From Agrypnia vestita (lineage: Eukaryota; Arthropoda; Insecta; Trichoptera; Phryganeidae), in contig JADDOH010004296.1 in assembly GCA_016648135.1 (NCBI GenBank), forward strand, positions 1-64,000: a stretch of 64,000 nt of DNA. Direction: 5' to 3'. Every line of letters starts with the position of its first letter. Within the stretch, counting starts at the first letter, position 1. The notes under the pieces were generated by a model. The model ran no database searches. It saw nothing but the letters and a program-made list of their open reading frames with translations, and was not told the origin of the DNA. Positions 33,456-42,832 of the stretch are shown one piece after another. The position numbers and the translations under genes are program-made.

Positions 33456-34460
33456 TAATCATACACCGGACATTATTTATGTACTTACCTTCTACAGTCA
33501 ATGAAACTCTGCGATATTGATCGAGTTATTTGTGTGACAGCTGCTTTAAAAACCTATCCTATATTAGTGTTCTGTGCTAAGAGGGAAAATCGTTACTAAC
33601 CTGTGTTTCCTTTCATTACATTTGGAACAAGAATGACGCGAAATATGTAGAAAAGCTTAAAAATAAATATTATGTATTATTTGTATTAATGTATTACGTA
33701 GGTATAAAAATAAAGGTAACCCGATTATGTAATGTATTTTTATGAGTGGTTATGAAATGCGTCATTTCGGCCCCTTATCAGACTTATCAGTTCTGATTTC
33801 AGTAGTATCTAATTATAATTAAAAAGTACCAACAGATTTTGCATTAAAAAAATTGAGTGTCTAAATAATTAGCATGTGGTCGTGAACATGAAAATGCCTG
33901 AATGGGAAAATGGACGTTCGAGCACTATTTAATACTGTGTAGGTGTGTTATGGAGTCGTACCTAAGTGAGATTTGAGTATTTTGGGTTTATTTATTAGTA
34001 AATATCTACGGTGAAACATGTGAAACACTTAATCGCTAAATACCTCTTCTCTATACGGGGTCTATCGTAGCTAGTAGCAAAAACTTATCATTATCACTAC
34101 AGTAACTTATATCAACTATTAAAAATTCATTCGCTCTTATAAAAGTCAAAAAGCTGCAGTGATAGTCCAACGTTAGACAAAAAATTAGTCAAAAATATTG
34201 GAAAAAAGTGCAAACTTTGATGTCGCTTATCTCGGTAAGTGTCGACATTTCATCTAAAGTGTAAATAATATATCCTTACAATATTTATAAATGTAGGTGT
34301 GTTCTGAGAACATAGTTACTGAATTTCGTTCTCAAGAGGATGATTAATTAATGAAGATAAATTACAGAAGAAGAGAAATTACAGAGACGAAGCTATTTAA
34401 ATGTATAGACTTTTTATACGATGGCCCAAGGGTTCAAAAGGGTGATTTAATTGTTTTTTA

Positions 34461-34695
34461 ACTAGCTGTAACCCGTCAAAAATGACGGAACATTGGTTCG
34501 GGTTTCCTATTAATGTCTTTTTGGCGGTCCACGGACAGGCGACCGTAGCAACATGCGCAGAGCAGAGGTTCGGGTTTGCCGGCCCGGGGTCCAAGCCCCA
34601 TTCTGACCGTTAAGTTTTTTAGCCGTGAATTTGAACGAAATTACGGACGTTACACGAAATTGCGGGGACAGACGGACAGACAACGAAATTATTAT
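34461..34695 (+). mobile_element. tRNA-related SINE, + strand copy
   Basis: Begins ACTAGCTGTAACCCGTCAAA, then TTTTTGGCGGTCCACGG, then a tRNA-like core: TAGCAACATGCGCAGAG (A-box-like) and GGCCCGGGGTCCAAGCCCC (T-arm with B box). A tail contains AGCCGTGAATTTGAACG, GACAGACGGACAGACAACGA and AAATTATTATG. The 56370-56581 copy is inverted and has the better B box, GGTTCAAGCCC. A tail-only piece lies at 51395-51490. Confidence 0.6.
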
Positions 34696-34795
34696 GTTTG
34701 ACAATGATGAAATCTATACATAATAATTATGGCGCTTGTATCTCTATACACAGAGGCTTGTCTATAAAGGTTATGTGGTCAGTTGCGTCACTTAA

Positions 34796-35557
34796 AGCCA
34801 TGTATTCACTAGGGGACAAATCGCGAAACATTCCGCTCGACATGTCGCATCAACATCTACGCTCATGTTTCGGGGACAATGACGCGGTCATTTGACGTGT
34901 ACACACCGGGACTCGCATATCTTGTCGCGGAAATGTCATCCGATGAGGTTATGGATGACAGCTGCGGTATCTCATTTGGCGAAAACGGGGTTCCGCGCAA
35001 TTCGAAATGTTTTTTTTGGGTCGCAATTTCAAATTAACGAGGGTTTACTGTAGTACATTGAATATTATTAAAAACAAGGTCCTTTTTGCAAATAATTATT
35101 GTTTTCCAGACGTCGCGGAAATATATCGCCCTATGAGGTTATGATGATAGCCGCGTATCTGTTTATGTTAATGAGTTTATCGAAAAGTAAGAGAAAAAAG
35201 AGGAGAATGCGAAATTATTTACTGCAAAAAGAAAGAAGGACGGACATTCTATGCGATCTTCGATCGATACAGCTCGATGAGTTCGAGAACGATTTCGTTT
35301 CCCCGCATTGTCATCTTGACAGATACAGCGCATGCATATCCATTTGTAAACATACCACGTGGTACTGACGCTCCGCGGAATGTTGCAGTGAGTACGCTCG
35401 GATACCGTGCGCATGGCAACGTTGCCACAGCACGTAGAAATGCCGCGCTATGGTTGTGCGCGAGGTTGCGGAACAGTGCACGACGTTGCAACGTCACGTA
35501 GACTCTATGCCGCGCGTGCTGTTGAGGGACAATTTGTCCCCTAGTGAATACATGGCT
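34796..35557 (+). mobile_element. PIF/Harbinger-type element, copy B
   Basis: Termini as in copy A (AGCCATGTATTCACTAGGGG), flanked by TAA on both sides (34793-34795 and 35558-35560). The two copies have different target duplications (TTA and TAA) that both fit TWA, so they moved independently. The + strand keeps the same leader frame (see 35156-35368). Identity to copy A is high by eye, with small indels. Confidence 0.85.
35144..35368 (+). pseudogene. N-terminal fragment of a Harbinger-like transposase, copy B
   Basis: The frame reads MMIAAYLFMLMSLSKSK, RRMRNYLLQKERRTDI and IQLDEFENDF, nearly identical to copy A. It stops after HTTWY. No catalytic region follows. Shared coding-like sequence in both copies shows they derive from the same internally deleted ancestor. 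Confidence 0.45.
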
Positions 35558-35891
35558 TAATTCTGCGCACAAAATGAGTACACAATGAGTCGCAGCTCGT
35601 TTCGCGCAAAACTCTGTGCTGCGTACCTACTGTCCATTACGTGACTTTCGGGACATGTTTCATCCGTGTACACGTGCACCGTTATGTTTGTGTGAAAAAA
35701 TGTGACTAAAAAATACTCACCAACCTTAAATAGAGCAAACATTAAAGTTTTCATTTTCCAAAATTCTTTATTGTTTTCTTCTCTAAAAGGTCCATTCGGA
35801 ATCGAACATGTCCGTCTAATTTTCAGTCCATTCCGAACCGAAAATATTAAAGTATTACTAGGAAATTGATATTTTAATCAAACACATACAT

Positions 35892-36549
35892 CCGTATTCT
35901 GAAAATAACAATGTCTGGATCTTTAAGATCTTTATTCCAACACTTAATAGACGATAATAAAAATTAAAAATGTCCAGAGCGGATTTTGTAATTCTACGGC
36001 TCAAATACACTGTATTAAAAGATGATATAAGAAAGATTGTTTCTTACAGTCGTATTAATTTCTTCATCCACAGCGTCCAGATGAAATATCATGGCTAAAC
36101 TTGTCAAGACAACGTTCGGCGTTACGGCGTATTCAAATCTTCCCATCTTGACATTTGACAGATAACAATTAACATCTTTCTCCCTCCCTCATAGAAACAA
36201 ACACCGACGTAAAGCTATCTCGTTTATTTTTAATTTTTATTATCGTCTATTAAGTGTTGGGATAAAGATCTTAAAGATCCAGACATATCTGTCAAAAAAT
36301 GTCAAGGTGGGAAGATTTGAATACGCGGTAACGCCGAACGCGGTCATTACAAGTTTAGCCATGATATTTCATCTGGACGCTGTGGATGAAGAAATTAATA
36401 CGATTGTAAGAAACAATCTTTCTATCATCTGTGCATTTGAGCCGTAGAATTACAAAATCCACTCTGGACATTTTTAATTTTTATTATCGTCTATTAAGTG
36501 TTGGGATAAAGATCTTAAAGATCTAGACATTGTTATATTCAGAATCGGG
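35892..36549. mobile_element. Foldback element with arms of about 270 bp
   Basis: Starts CCGTATTCTGAAAATAACAA and ends with the inverse (TTGTTATATTCAGAATCGG). Both arms share GTCTGGATCTTTAAGATC, AACACTTAATAGACGATAAT, TCCAGAGCGGATTTTG, TTAATTTCTTCATCCACAGC and AATCTTCCCA in order. The loop (about 36175-36290) itself contains an extra copy of the arm end (TCTATTAAGTGTTGGGATAA), pointing to an internal duplication. No coding sequence. A solo arm lies at 32360. Confidence 0.8.
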
Positions 36550-37119
36550 CCGATTATAAGCCACGACACGCAGATGAACATTGTGATACGAACGAGTAAC
36601 AGAGTAAGACAATTTTGAAAAAATCTTTTCTCCTATGCTTTGAGAATTTCATTTCCACCACGTTGTCTAGTGACGCTGTAATATGGGTACAAAGGTCAGA
36701 ATGAATCACTCGCAATAAATGAAGAAGAGTGTAAAGCCCGCCATTCACGGGCGTGCCGTCGTTCCAAATGGCACGCCATCGCTCCAAAATACGCTAATTG
36801 AACCACATGGGTATAGTCCGTCCAACTTATCTGGAGAATAAAGGAGGGCGTCCCAATCGTTGTGGTACTGCCCATAGTCTAAAAATTATCTCATTTGTAG
36901 GGAATTTTATGAAAATTCGTTTTTTCTTAAACAAGTTATTAAGCAGTATAAGACACGATAAAAAACAAAAAATGTAAACTAACGTAAATAAATAATAAGT
37001 AAATAAATTTATCAAAACATACATTTGTAAAATACACAACGTCACAAAATAGCGTTTTTTCAAAATCAAAGAAAAATACAATTTTCAGGAAAAAAAAACA
37101 AACAATAATAATTCTTTTA

Positions 37120-37302
37120 GGCTGGCGCCACATTACGCAGATCTTCCGCCGCTTTTTTTCCATTGCGCCAAATCGGCAAAGCAAATAGATCGACCGATCA
37201 TCCGCGTAGTGTGTTTAATAAGCGCATATTGTATGGAAAGAAATGTAGCGATGTTCCACGACAGAAGAGACGCGGCGGAAGATCCGCGCAGTGTGGCACC
37301 GG
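37120..37302. mobile_element. Nested MITE with GGCGCCACA-type arms
   Basis: Left arm GGCTGGCGCCACATTACGCA through GATCTTCCGCCGC; right arm GCGGCGGAAGATC through GTGTGGCACCGG. It is flanked by TTTTA on both sides (37115-37119 and 37303-37307), a possible 5-bp target duplication. A second, inner palindrome around TCGACCGATC lies in the loop. Non-coding; superfamily not assigned. Confidence 0.6.
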
Positions 37303-37656
37303 TTTTATTCGGTATCTCACACCTAATGATCATGACCACCATGTTTGACTCAGTAACACCTAAGGATATCAATCGGTTTAGGGCCGTTGTATCAACTTGG
37401 TTTATAGTAATCTTTCGTTCAAAGCATAGATATTTTGCATTTTTCACCGATCAAACAACCCGCTCTCGTAAAAATCTATGCTTTAAATGAACTATTGCTA
37501 TAAAGTACAATGATGCAACCAGTCTTTAATGTGCATAAATAAAAAAGTTTATTTTTGAAAAAAGATGTTTATACAAATGAACTCGTTAATGAATTATGTA
37601 ATAAAAAGTATAAATAATAAAAATTCTATGTAAAAAATTATCGAATAAAATATTTT

Positions 37657-37802
37657 CTATAACTTTTCTCGTCTTCCGGCTTCTAATTCGATTTTTCCAC
37701 TTATCCTTACTCTTTTTTTTCCGGGTGTAGTTATTTTAATGCCCATTTCCACGGCCACTTTACCTTCCTTAACTATTTTGTAAATTGCCGATTCAGAAAT
37801 AC
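37657..37802 (-). pseudogene. Second exon-like piece of a helix-turn-helix transposase-type protein
   Basis: Follows a TTTCTTCAG acceptor and reads GISESAIYKIVKEGKVAVEM, then ITTPGKKRVRIS and a stop. With the end of the first exon it completes the phrase AATSGISES..YKIVKEG, the recognition helix of an insect HTH domain found at the N-terminus of IS630/Tc1-type DDE transposase families. It ends in TAG at 37657-37659 with no DDE domain. Confidence 0.5.
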
Positions 37803-37876
37803 CTGAAGAAATTGTACATTAGTAAAATAAAAAACTAAGTATGGGAAAAACATTATAACTGCATGGCAGCACTAAC

Positions 37877-38010
37877 CTGAAGTAGCGGCAATTAAGTCTA
37901 TGAACAAAATCAAACGGTATAATTGGGGCTTTTAGACGTTGTTCCTCTTCAAAAAACGTGTGCATTTTCAAGATTATTTCCCGAACACCGCTTTTAATGG
38001 TTTTTGGCAT
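37877..38010 (-). pseudogene. First exon-like piece of a helix-turn-helix transposase-type protein, frameshifted
   Basis: From ATG it reads MPKTIKSGVREIILKM, then HTFFEEEQRLKAPIIPFDFV, and a GTTAGT donor follows at 37876. This is the usual start (MPKxxKxxxRxIIxxVxxFFExE...APIIP) of insect HTH domain proteins related to DDE transposases. The last dozen codons read AATSG only in another frame, so a 1-base frameshift lies near the VHR codons and the spliced product would stop early in the second exon. Dead or a non-functional relic. Confidence 0.55.
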
Positions 38011-38255
38011 GGTGACAATCTAAAATTTTCTTAAAAAACTATCGAAACAGTCGTGAACCCCTCTGTAAACAAAGTTTGTCAAAGGTCTGTCAGCTGTAGA
38101 TAATCCAATATGGCGTCGTTAGTTCCAAATTTGGCCATTCTTCAGATAAGTTAGACGGACTATATTGACATTCACGAGCGTATTTTGGAGCGACGGCGTG
38201 CCATTTGGAACGACGGTACGCCCGTGAAGGTAACGCAGCAGCGTGCCACTCTATA

Positions 38256-38611
38256 CAGGTGTCCCGCATCTCGACGTCAAGCCGAAATCGGGTGATAGGC
38301 CAAAAAAAAACAGTCAATTAAAACTGGGCAAAGTATTGATTTTGAATACTTGGTTTGGTCAAAAGGTGACATTTTCTTCCAAGCTGGAGCGGTTGGCTTT
38401 GAATTTTGAAGAACATTTTACAGAAGCATTATTCAGGATTAGGTACATAATAATAAAAAATGAAGAAAAATAAAGATTTATAGCAACATGAGTGAAAAGA
38501 CCGTTAAAGGGTATAGATGTTTTTGATTTTTTTTTAATTCTTACAATATTTAAAACACACGACTTGGCCTGTCACCCAATTTCGGCTTGACGTCGAGATA
38601 CGGGACACCTG
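38256..38611. mobile_element. Mariner/Tc1-type MITE
   Basis: Termini CAGGTGTCCCGCATCTCGAC and inverse, continuing through GTCAAGCCGAAATCGGGTGA; flanked by TA on both sides (38254-38255 and 38612-38613), the mariner/Tc1 target duplication. The 356-bp element starts 20 bp after the end of the preceding transposon. The open frame within it (38243-38473) has no transposase motif. Confidence 0.8.
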
Positions 38612-38869
38612 TATACAGGTATGTAAAAGTAGCGTACTCTCGTACTCTCATGGACTTGGGTTACGCCGCTAGTATCATAATATCATCAAAATCGACAAAG
38701 GGTACAATGATATATTATAGCGGTCTAGACTAAATTGTTAAGATAATAGTCATGTGGTTATCCTAAGAATAAGAAGAAAATCTGAAGTCGAAACAGTAAT
38801 TGTAAAAAAAACAGCAGACTTGATAGGTTCTAACCAAAATTTGATGGTTTTGTTCAATTGATTCAAAAG

Positions 38870-39150
38870 TGTTTATGACTTATGCGGTGACAGGGTAGTC
38901 CGCCGAGCAGATGTCGCCTCATCAGCGGTAACTCGACACCACTCGACACCCAATTGTGCGCGTGCTGTGAGCGCCGGGAACTATAAATGGCGTGGAATTT
39001 GCTGACAGTAAAGATGTATTGACAGCTGGAAATTCGAGCTGCTAGGTGCAGTGGTTCGTTCGCACGGGTCGTGCAGAGATAAGAATCGAGAGAGCGGAAA
39101 GAGGAAGGAGGAAGTTTTCCGGGCACCTACTCATCGCAGCGCGGGCAGCT
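38870..39150 (+). promoter_or_regulatory. TATA-containing, possible solo LTR or promoter
   Basis: G+C-rich stretch with ACTATAAATGGCG at about 38980-38993, downstream GCAGTGGTTCGTTCG near 39050 and a purine-rich run. The layout resembles an LTR promoter region, but I cannot define TG...CA ends or a target duplication. 38620-38865 shows nothing. Confidence 0.25.
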
Positions 39151-39220
39151 TTGTTGCGAAATTAAATTTTAATACATCCCTAATAACATTTTCAAATACA
39201 ATATAATAAAACTAGCAGGA

Positions 39221-39379
39221 AAGCAATCGGCTATCGCCGATTGCTTACTGCTACGCCCTGCGGGCGGCTATTGTGGCCGCTGCGCGGCCAATTGTGTTTG
39301 CTATTTGCTATTGTGGCTGCTTCGCAGCCGATTATGGCCGCTGCGCGGCTCATTGTGTTTGCTGTGCAGCAAACACAAT
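39221..39379. repeat. Array of six consecutive perfect hairpins
   Basis: Six stems follow one another. (1) 39221-39246, 11-bp arms AAGCAATCGGC; (2) 39255-39265, GCCC/GGGC; (3) 39274-39290, TGGCCGC/GCGGCCA; (4) 39315-39329, GGCTGC/GCAGCC; (5) 39336-39351, GGCCGC/GCGGCT; (6) 39352-39379, 13-bp arms ATTGTGTTTGCTG. Loops are mostly 2-4 bases, often TGC or TTC, and spacers repeat the words GCTATTGTGG and ATTGTGTTTGC. No frame is convincing. Confidence 0.85.
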
Positions 39380-39479
39380 TGTTTTTACCTACCCAATATT
39401 GACATATTTACTATTTTCACTTGCGAAAAAATCAAAATCTTTTTTTCAAATTAGTCTAATTTAAACTTTAAAAATTTAA

Positions 39480-39618
39480 TTTACGAATTACCGCGTTATT
39501 TTCGAATTAACGGGGTAAATCTATTTAAAAATTAACATTTGGGAATTTTTTTATTTGGAAATGTCGAATTATACGGAATTTCAAATTATCGGGGTTCGAA
39601 TTAACGGGATATTACTGC
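39480..39618 (-). mobile_element. pogo/Tigger-like terminal fragment
   Basis: On the minus strand it begins CAGTAATATCCCGTTAATTC and continues with repeated GTTAATTCGAA and CCCCG words, typical of pogo/Tigger element ends. Only one end is seen. A related phrase lies within both Harbinger copies. Confidence 0.5.
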
Positions 39619-39624
39619 ATATTA

Positions 39625-40135
39625 GGAAACTGATACACGCTATACCTATATGTATGTTCACCTAGAGTTTTTAAAGATAATTATCGTCAAAATGTTATCA
39701 AAAGCATATAAATAAACTAAAGAATTGCAATTATAGGGTAAAATTAAAAAATAATTTAAATTCTCAATGAATACAATATTTTGTGTAAAACAACCAGTTT
39801 CAACAATCCCGTGAATAAGTCATCACCAACGGATAAATTTCTATGAAGAATAATAATTTCCTTTTACTTATACTGTATGAAAATTCAACTGGTAAATTAA
39901 AATGTTCATTTATATCTAAACCACCTTCATCATTAAAAATACAATCAATTCAATTGTATGTAAACATTAGACCTTCTAATAATCCAAATTTCCAAATACA
40001 TCCAAGCCAACTAAGCGCGTTCATTCTTTGGGCAAAAAATTGGATTATTAAAGAGTTAACGTTGTTATTACGATCGTTAGACATAATATTTAACTATAAC
40101 TGGTTGTGGATATTTTATACGAACCGTATGTTATT
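39625..40135. other. Unannotated stretch
   Basis: AT-rich. The 128-codon open frame at 39843-40229 runs into the palindrome at 40139 and has no recognisable domain. Confidence 0.4.
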
Positions 40136-40300
40136 CCGAGAGACGATTCTCGACGTTTCGTTGAAAACTTATTCAACGTCATCAGGAGGACGACCTTTAC
40201 CCGCATCCGTCCTCTACCTTCGCAGGTAAAGGTCGTCCTCCTGATGACGTTGAATAAGTTTTCAACGAAACGTCGAGAATCGTCTCTCGGAATAACATAC
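40125..40300. mobile_element. Penelope-like palindrome with head-to-head hammerhead-like cores
   Basis: A near-perfect palindrome with arms of about 75 bp. On the + strand CTGATGA (40241-40247), a 7-bp stem II (CGTTGAA ... TTCAACG) and GAAACGTCGAG (from 40267) give a well-formed hammerhead core. The left arm carries the same core on the minus strand (40185-40155). The cores point outward and share GGTCGTCCTC next to CTGATGA. No GUH cleavage triplet with a stem I partner is evident, so activity is uncertain. Confidence 0.6.
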
Positions 40301-40501
40301 GGTTCGTATAAAATATCCGCAACCAGTTATAGTTTAAAAATATTGGATGTTTACACATGAAACATCTGCTACGGAATGCATTTCATTGAATATGCTTTTG
40401 ACTTCTAAATTCACTTCACATTCAATTCAGAATGTCTATGTGTGAATGGCCAATTGACAGAAGTTAGTAAGACACCATTTCGAAGCATTACAATTCTTCT
40501 T

Positions 40502-40660
40502 CATTAAAAAAGAAACAGCGTTACGAATTAGGATGTGCAAGCCGTGCGTACGACTCACGTTGTTTCACTGTGTTGGTATTTACGGGTATAGGTAAGCACC
40601 AACACACGGCGCGGCTTATACAAACTAATTCGATTGTCTTTCTTAAGTAGAAAGAGGTCT
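40502..40660. mobile_element. Palindromic MITE family A, copy at 40.5 kb
   Basis: Arms with AAAAAGAAACAGCGTTACGA (diverged left) and ACTAATTCGATTGTCTTTCT...AAAGAGGTCT (right), with GCAAGCCGTGCGTACG near the centre. The right arm matches the 13605 copy closely. Confidence 0.7.
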
Positions 40661-40664
40661 ACAA

Positions 40665-41130
40665 ATCACTTAAATGTAATTCGTAGAAACAATGGTTTAT
40701 TTTTAAATCTTTAATTTTTTTTGTTATGTGAAAAAAGGTAGGAGTAAATTTGAAATATATAAAATTTATATAAATATATAGCTAGAACACGGCTGATAAT
40801 CTAACATTCAACAATCGGTGATATATCGTCATGATCGTAGAACATGACGGATGTGCAAAAAATTCCATATTGACTTTTTTGGATCGTTAAAAAGTGAAAA
40901 AAGAAGCCATCTAATGGTATATAAGAAGTGTATTTTTTCTCACTAATTTAATCGTTATACCAGCTTCGTATAACGACGGTTCTGATTTGCGATCGTAGAA
41001 CAATGTAGCATGTGTAAAAACGTCGTTGTACTGCGCTAACTATATTTTTTTAAGGTTTTAAAGGTATCCACTTTAAATGACTAACCCAAGTTTCAAATGA
41101 AAATCTTTTGTAGTTATCGAGCCATGACAT
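40665..41130. other. Unannotated stretch
   Basis: AT-rich; no gene or element end identified. It may include the 5' part of the retrotransposon tail at 41143 in unrecognisable form. Confidence 0.4.
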
Positions 41131-41142
41131 ACTTTGTGATCC

Positions 41143-41427
41143 ATGGTGTACAAAAGTCTTCAAAGAAAAGCACCACAATATTTGATCGACCTCTGTATCC
41201 CAGACAATATCACTGGAAGACGGCTCACACTGCGGTCAGCTAAATCGGAGGCACTCTGCAGGCTGGTAGTACCAAGGAGACCTGGAGCCACCAAGTTTGC
41301 GGAACGTGCTTTCAACTTTGCGGGCCCAGCTATGTGGAATCAGCTGACTCCAGTGTTGCGATCTATAGAGAAGCAGGTCTTCAATAAGAGCCTAAAAACT
41401 CATTTTTTCGGGATGTCACACCTGTAA
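41143..41427 (+). pseudogene. Non-LTR retrotransposon C-terminal fragment (CR1/jockey-like), intact to its stop
   Basis: 94 codons: MVYKSLQRKAPQYLIDLCIP, RRLTLRSAKSEAL, LVVPRRPGATKFAERAF, FAGPAMWNQLTP, FNKSLKTHFF, stop. The order CLVYKSLxxxAPxYLxDLC..R..LRSA..LVVPR..T..G.RAF...P..WN.LP is the signature C-terminal tail of metazoan CR1/jockey-group reverse transcriptases. 5'-truncated, as usual for these elements. The 3' flank has GCGCTCTTGAAGCG and GGCGCTATAAACAT, typical of their 3' UTRs. Confidence 0.85.
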
Positions 41428-41499
41428 AGCGCTCTTGAAGCGTCTCTTACGCAAAAACGGCGCTATAAACATTTAAGGTAGCGTGTGTGTTTTAACCTC

Positions 41500-42225
41500 A
41501 CAATTTAGGTAAAGATGTAACCTCAAAACGATATATTTATCTAAACACGTTGCACCTGTCAAACCGAAGCCGCCGACGTGTCAAAATTCAATTTCGATAT
41601 GACTTGCCAGAAGTAAAAATAGAATTGATTGAACAAAATGTGGTATTTCGTTATTTCTAATCAATAATCAATAATTACCATCGTCGTATTAAATAATGCA
41701 TAAAATATTTACACATTAAATTATATCTAAATGTATTTTAAAATGAACTGTTAAGCCGCGTTTCTTTAAAAAAATCATACGATTTTTTAATGATGGCAAT
41801 AGAAAAACATGCACTATGAGCGTCATTTTTGGGACAATTAACATATAGATAATTAATATTTTAATCCATTTATAGAAACTTCATTGGCCTTGTATGTGAT
41901 GAATGTAGCGTGCAGTTTATTTTTTCAATTAAAAAAAAACTTTTTTTTATCGGACACTCGCTCACCCGCATTGGTTTGTTAATCTAATATATCCGAAAAA
42001 AATGCGAATTATAGTTTTTACAGCTTTTTAATTGTACAGAGTGCATGCCCTTACTATGAAGTCTCGGCAAAAACTATGGCATGGACCAAATTCGTACAGA
42101 AGCGTCCTCACCCCACGTATTACGACGCCCTCAGTGACGTCAGATCCAGGACGGACAAGTGATGCACGCGTGCCAACTCACAATCACACAATGCGTCATG
42201 CCAAATCAGTCGGTGTCTGAGGAAA
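41500..42225. other. Unannotated stretch
   Basis: No gene or element recognised. A short GC-rich patch lies at about 42100-42220. Confidence 0.45.
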
Positions 42226-42290
42226 ACCGCGTGTACCGCGGAAAATCGAGGAAAACCGCCTGTACCGCGGTTTTCCTCGATTACGCGCTG
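42226..42290. repeat. Tandem plus inverted repeat forming a 16-bp hairpin
   Basis: GAGGAAAACCGC(G/C)TGTACCGCGG occurs twice in tandem; the second copy then runs into its own inverse, so AATCGAGGAAAACCGC (42244-42259) pairs perfectly with 42267-42282 across a 7-base loop. CpG-rich for this part of the window. Confidence 0.75.
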
Positions 42291-42755
42291 CGTAAATCAC
42301 GCGAATTGGCTGGATTAGTAATGTGGTGACGAACGTATGAAAGTTTGTTGATCCTAGCTTTACATTTTAAAATCAATATTTTAATTTCTCTTTTTTTCAA
42401 TGGGTACATATCTGACGTATCAAAAGGTACTGTAACTTTTCAAGAAAAGCAAACGTTTAGGAGAAGAAGATACTCTAATTATGAGAAGATTTAAGGAAGT
42501 ATGAAAAATCGTTATTTTGATTTAATGTTTTAAACATCAAATATGAGGTATATATTTTTATTCAAAACGGACACAAAGGAGCGTGCCGTAAGGCTATTTG
42601 AGTGGTAATATCTAATATTTAAAAAAAGTATTAAATACTTATATATTTTTCATATCCTCAAGTACCTACCTAACACAAAACATGAAAACCTTTTTATTGC
42701 ATTTTCTTAGAAATACTTTTCTTGAACTAAAAACAGGTGTAAAATGTAGATAAAA

Positions 42756-42832
42756 GTGTTGCAAGTCAATTTTGAAACGAGTGAACATGAAACGTGTTGC
42801 AAGTCAATTTTGAAACGAACAACCATGAAACG
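42756..42832. repeat. 38-bp tandem duplication
   Basis: GTGTTGCAAGTCAATTTTGA (42756) recurs at 42794, both followed by AACGA and ATGAAACG text. The surrounding 42300-43800 shows no gene. Confidence 0.7.

Larger units (their letters stand above)
36743..38236 (-). mobile_element. Degraded DNA transposon with TTCACGGGCGT termini
   Basis: Left arm: TTCACGGGCGTGCCGTCGTT, AAATGGCACGCC, CTCCAAAATACGC, TAGTCCGTCCAACTTATCTG. The right arm (38120-38236) is the inverse. Between them, on the minus strand, lie two exon-like pieces of a helix-turn-helix protein (37877-38010 and 37657-37802). A separate MITE is nested at 37120-37302. The rest is AT-rich; the catalytic part of any transposase is missing. 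Confidence 0.7.

Noticed and set aside
39843..40229. 128-codon open frame
   Set aside because: Runs into the ribozyme-like palindrome and has no domain or coding character before it.
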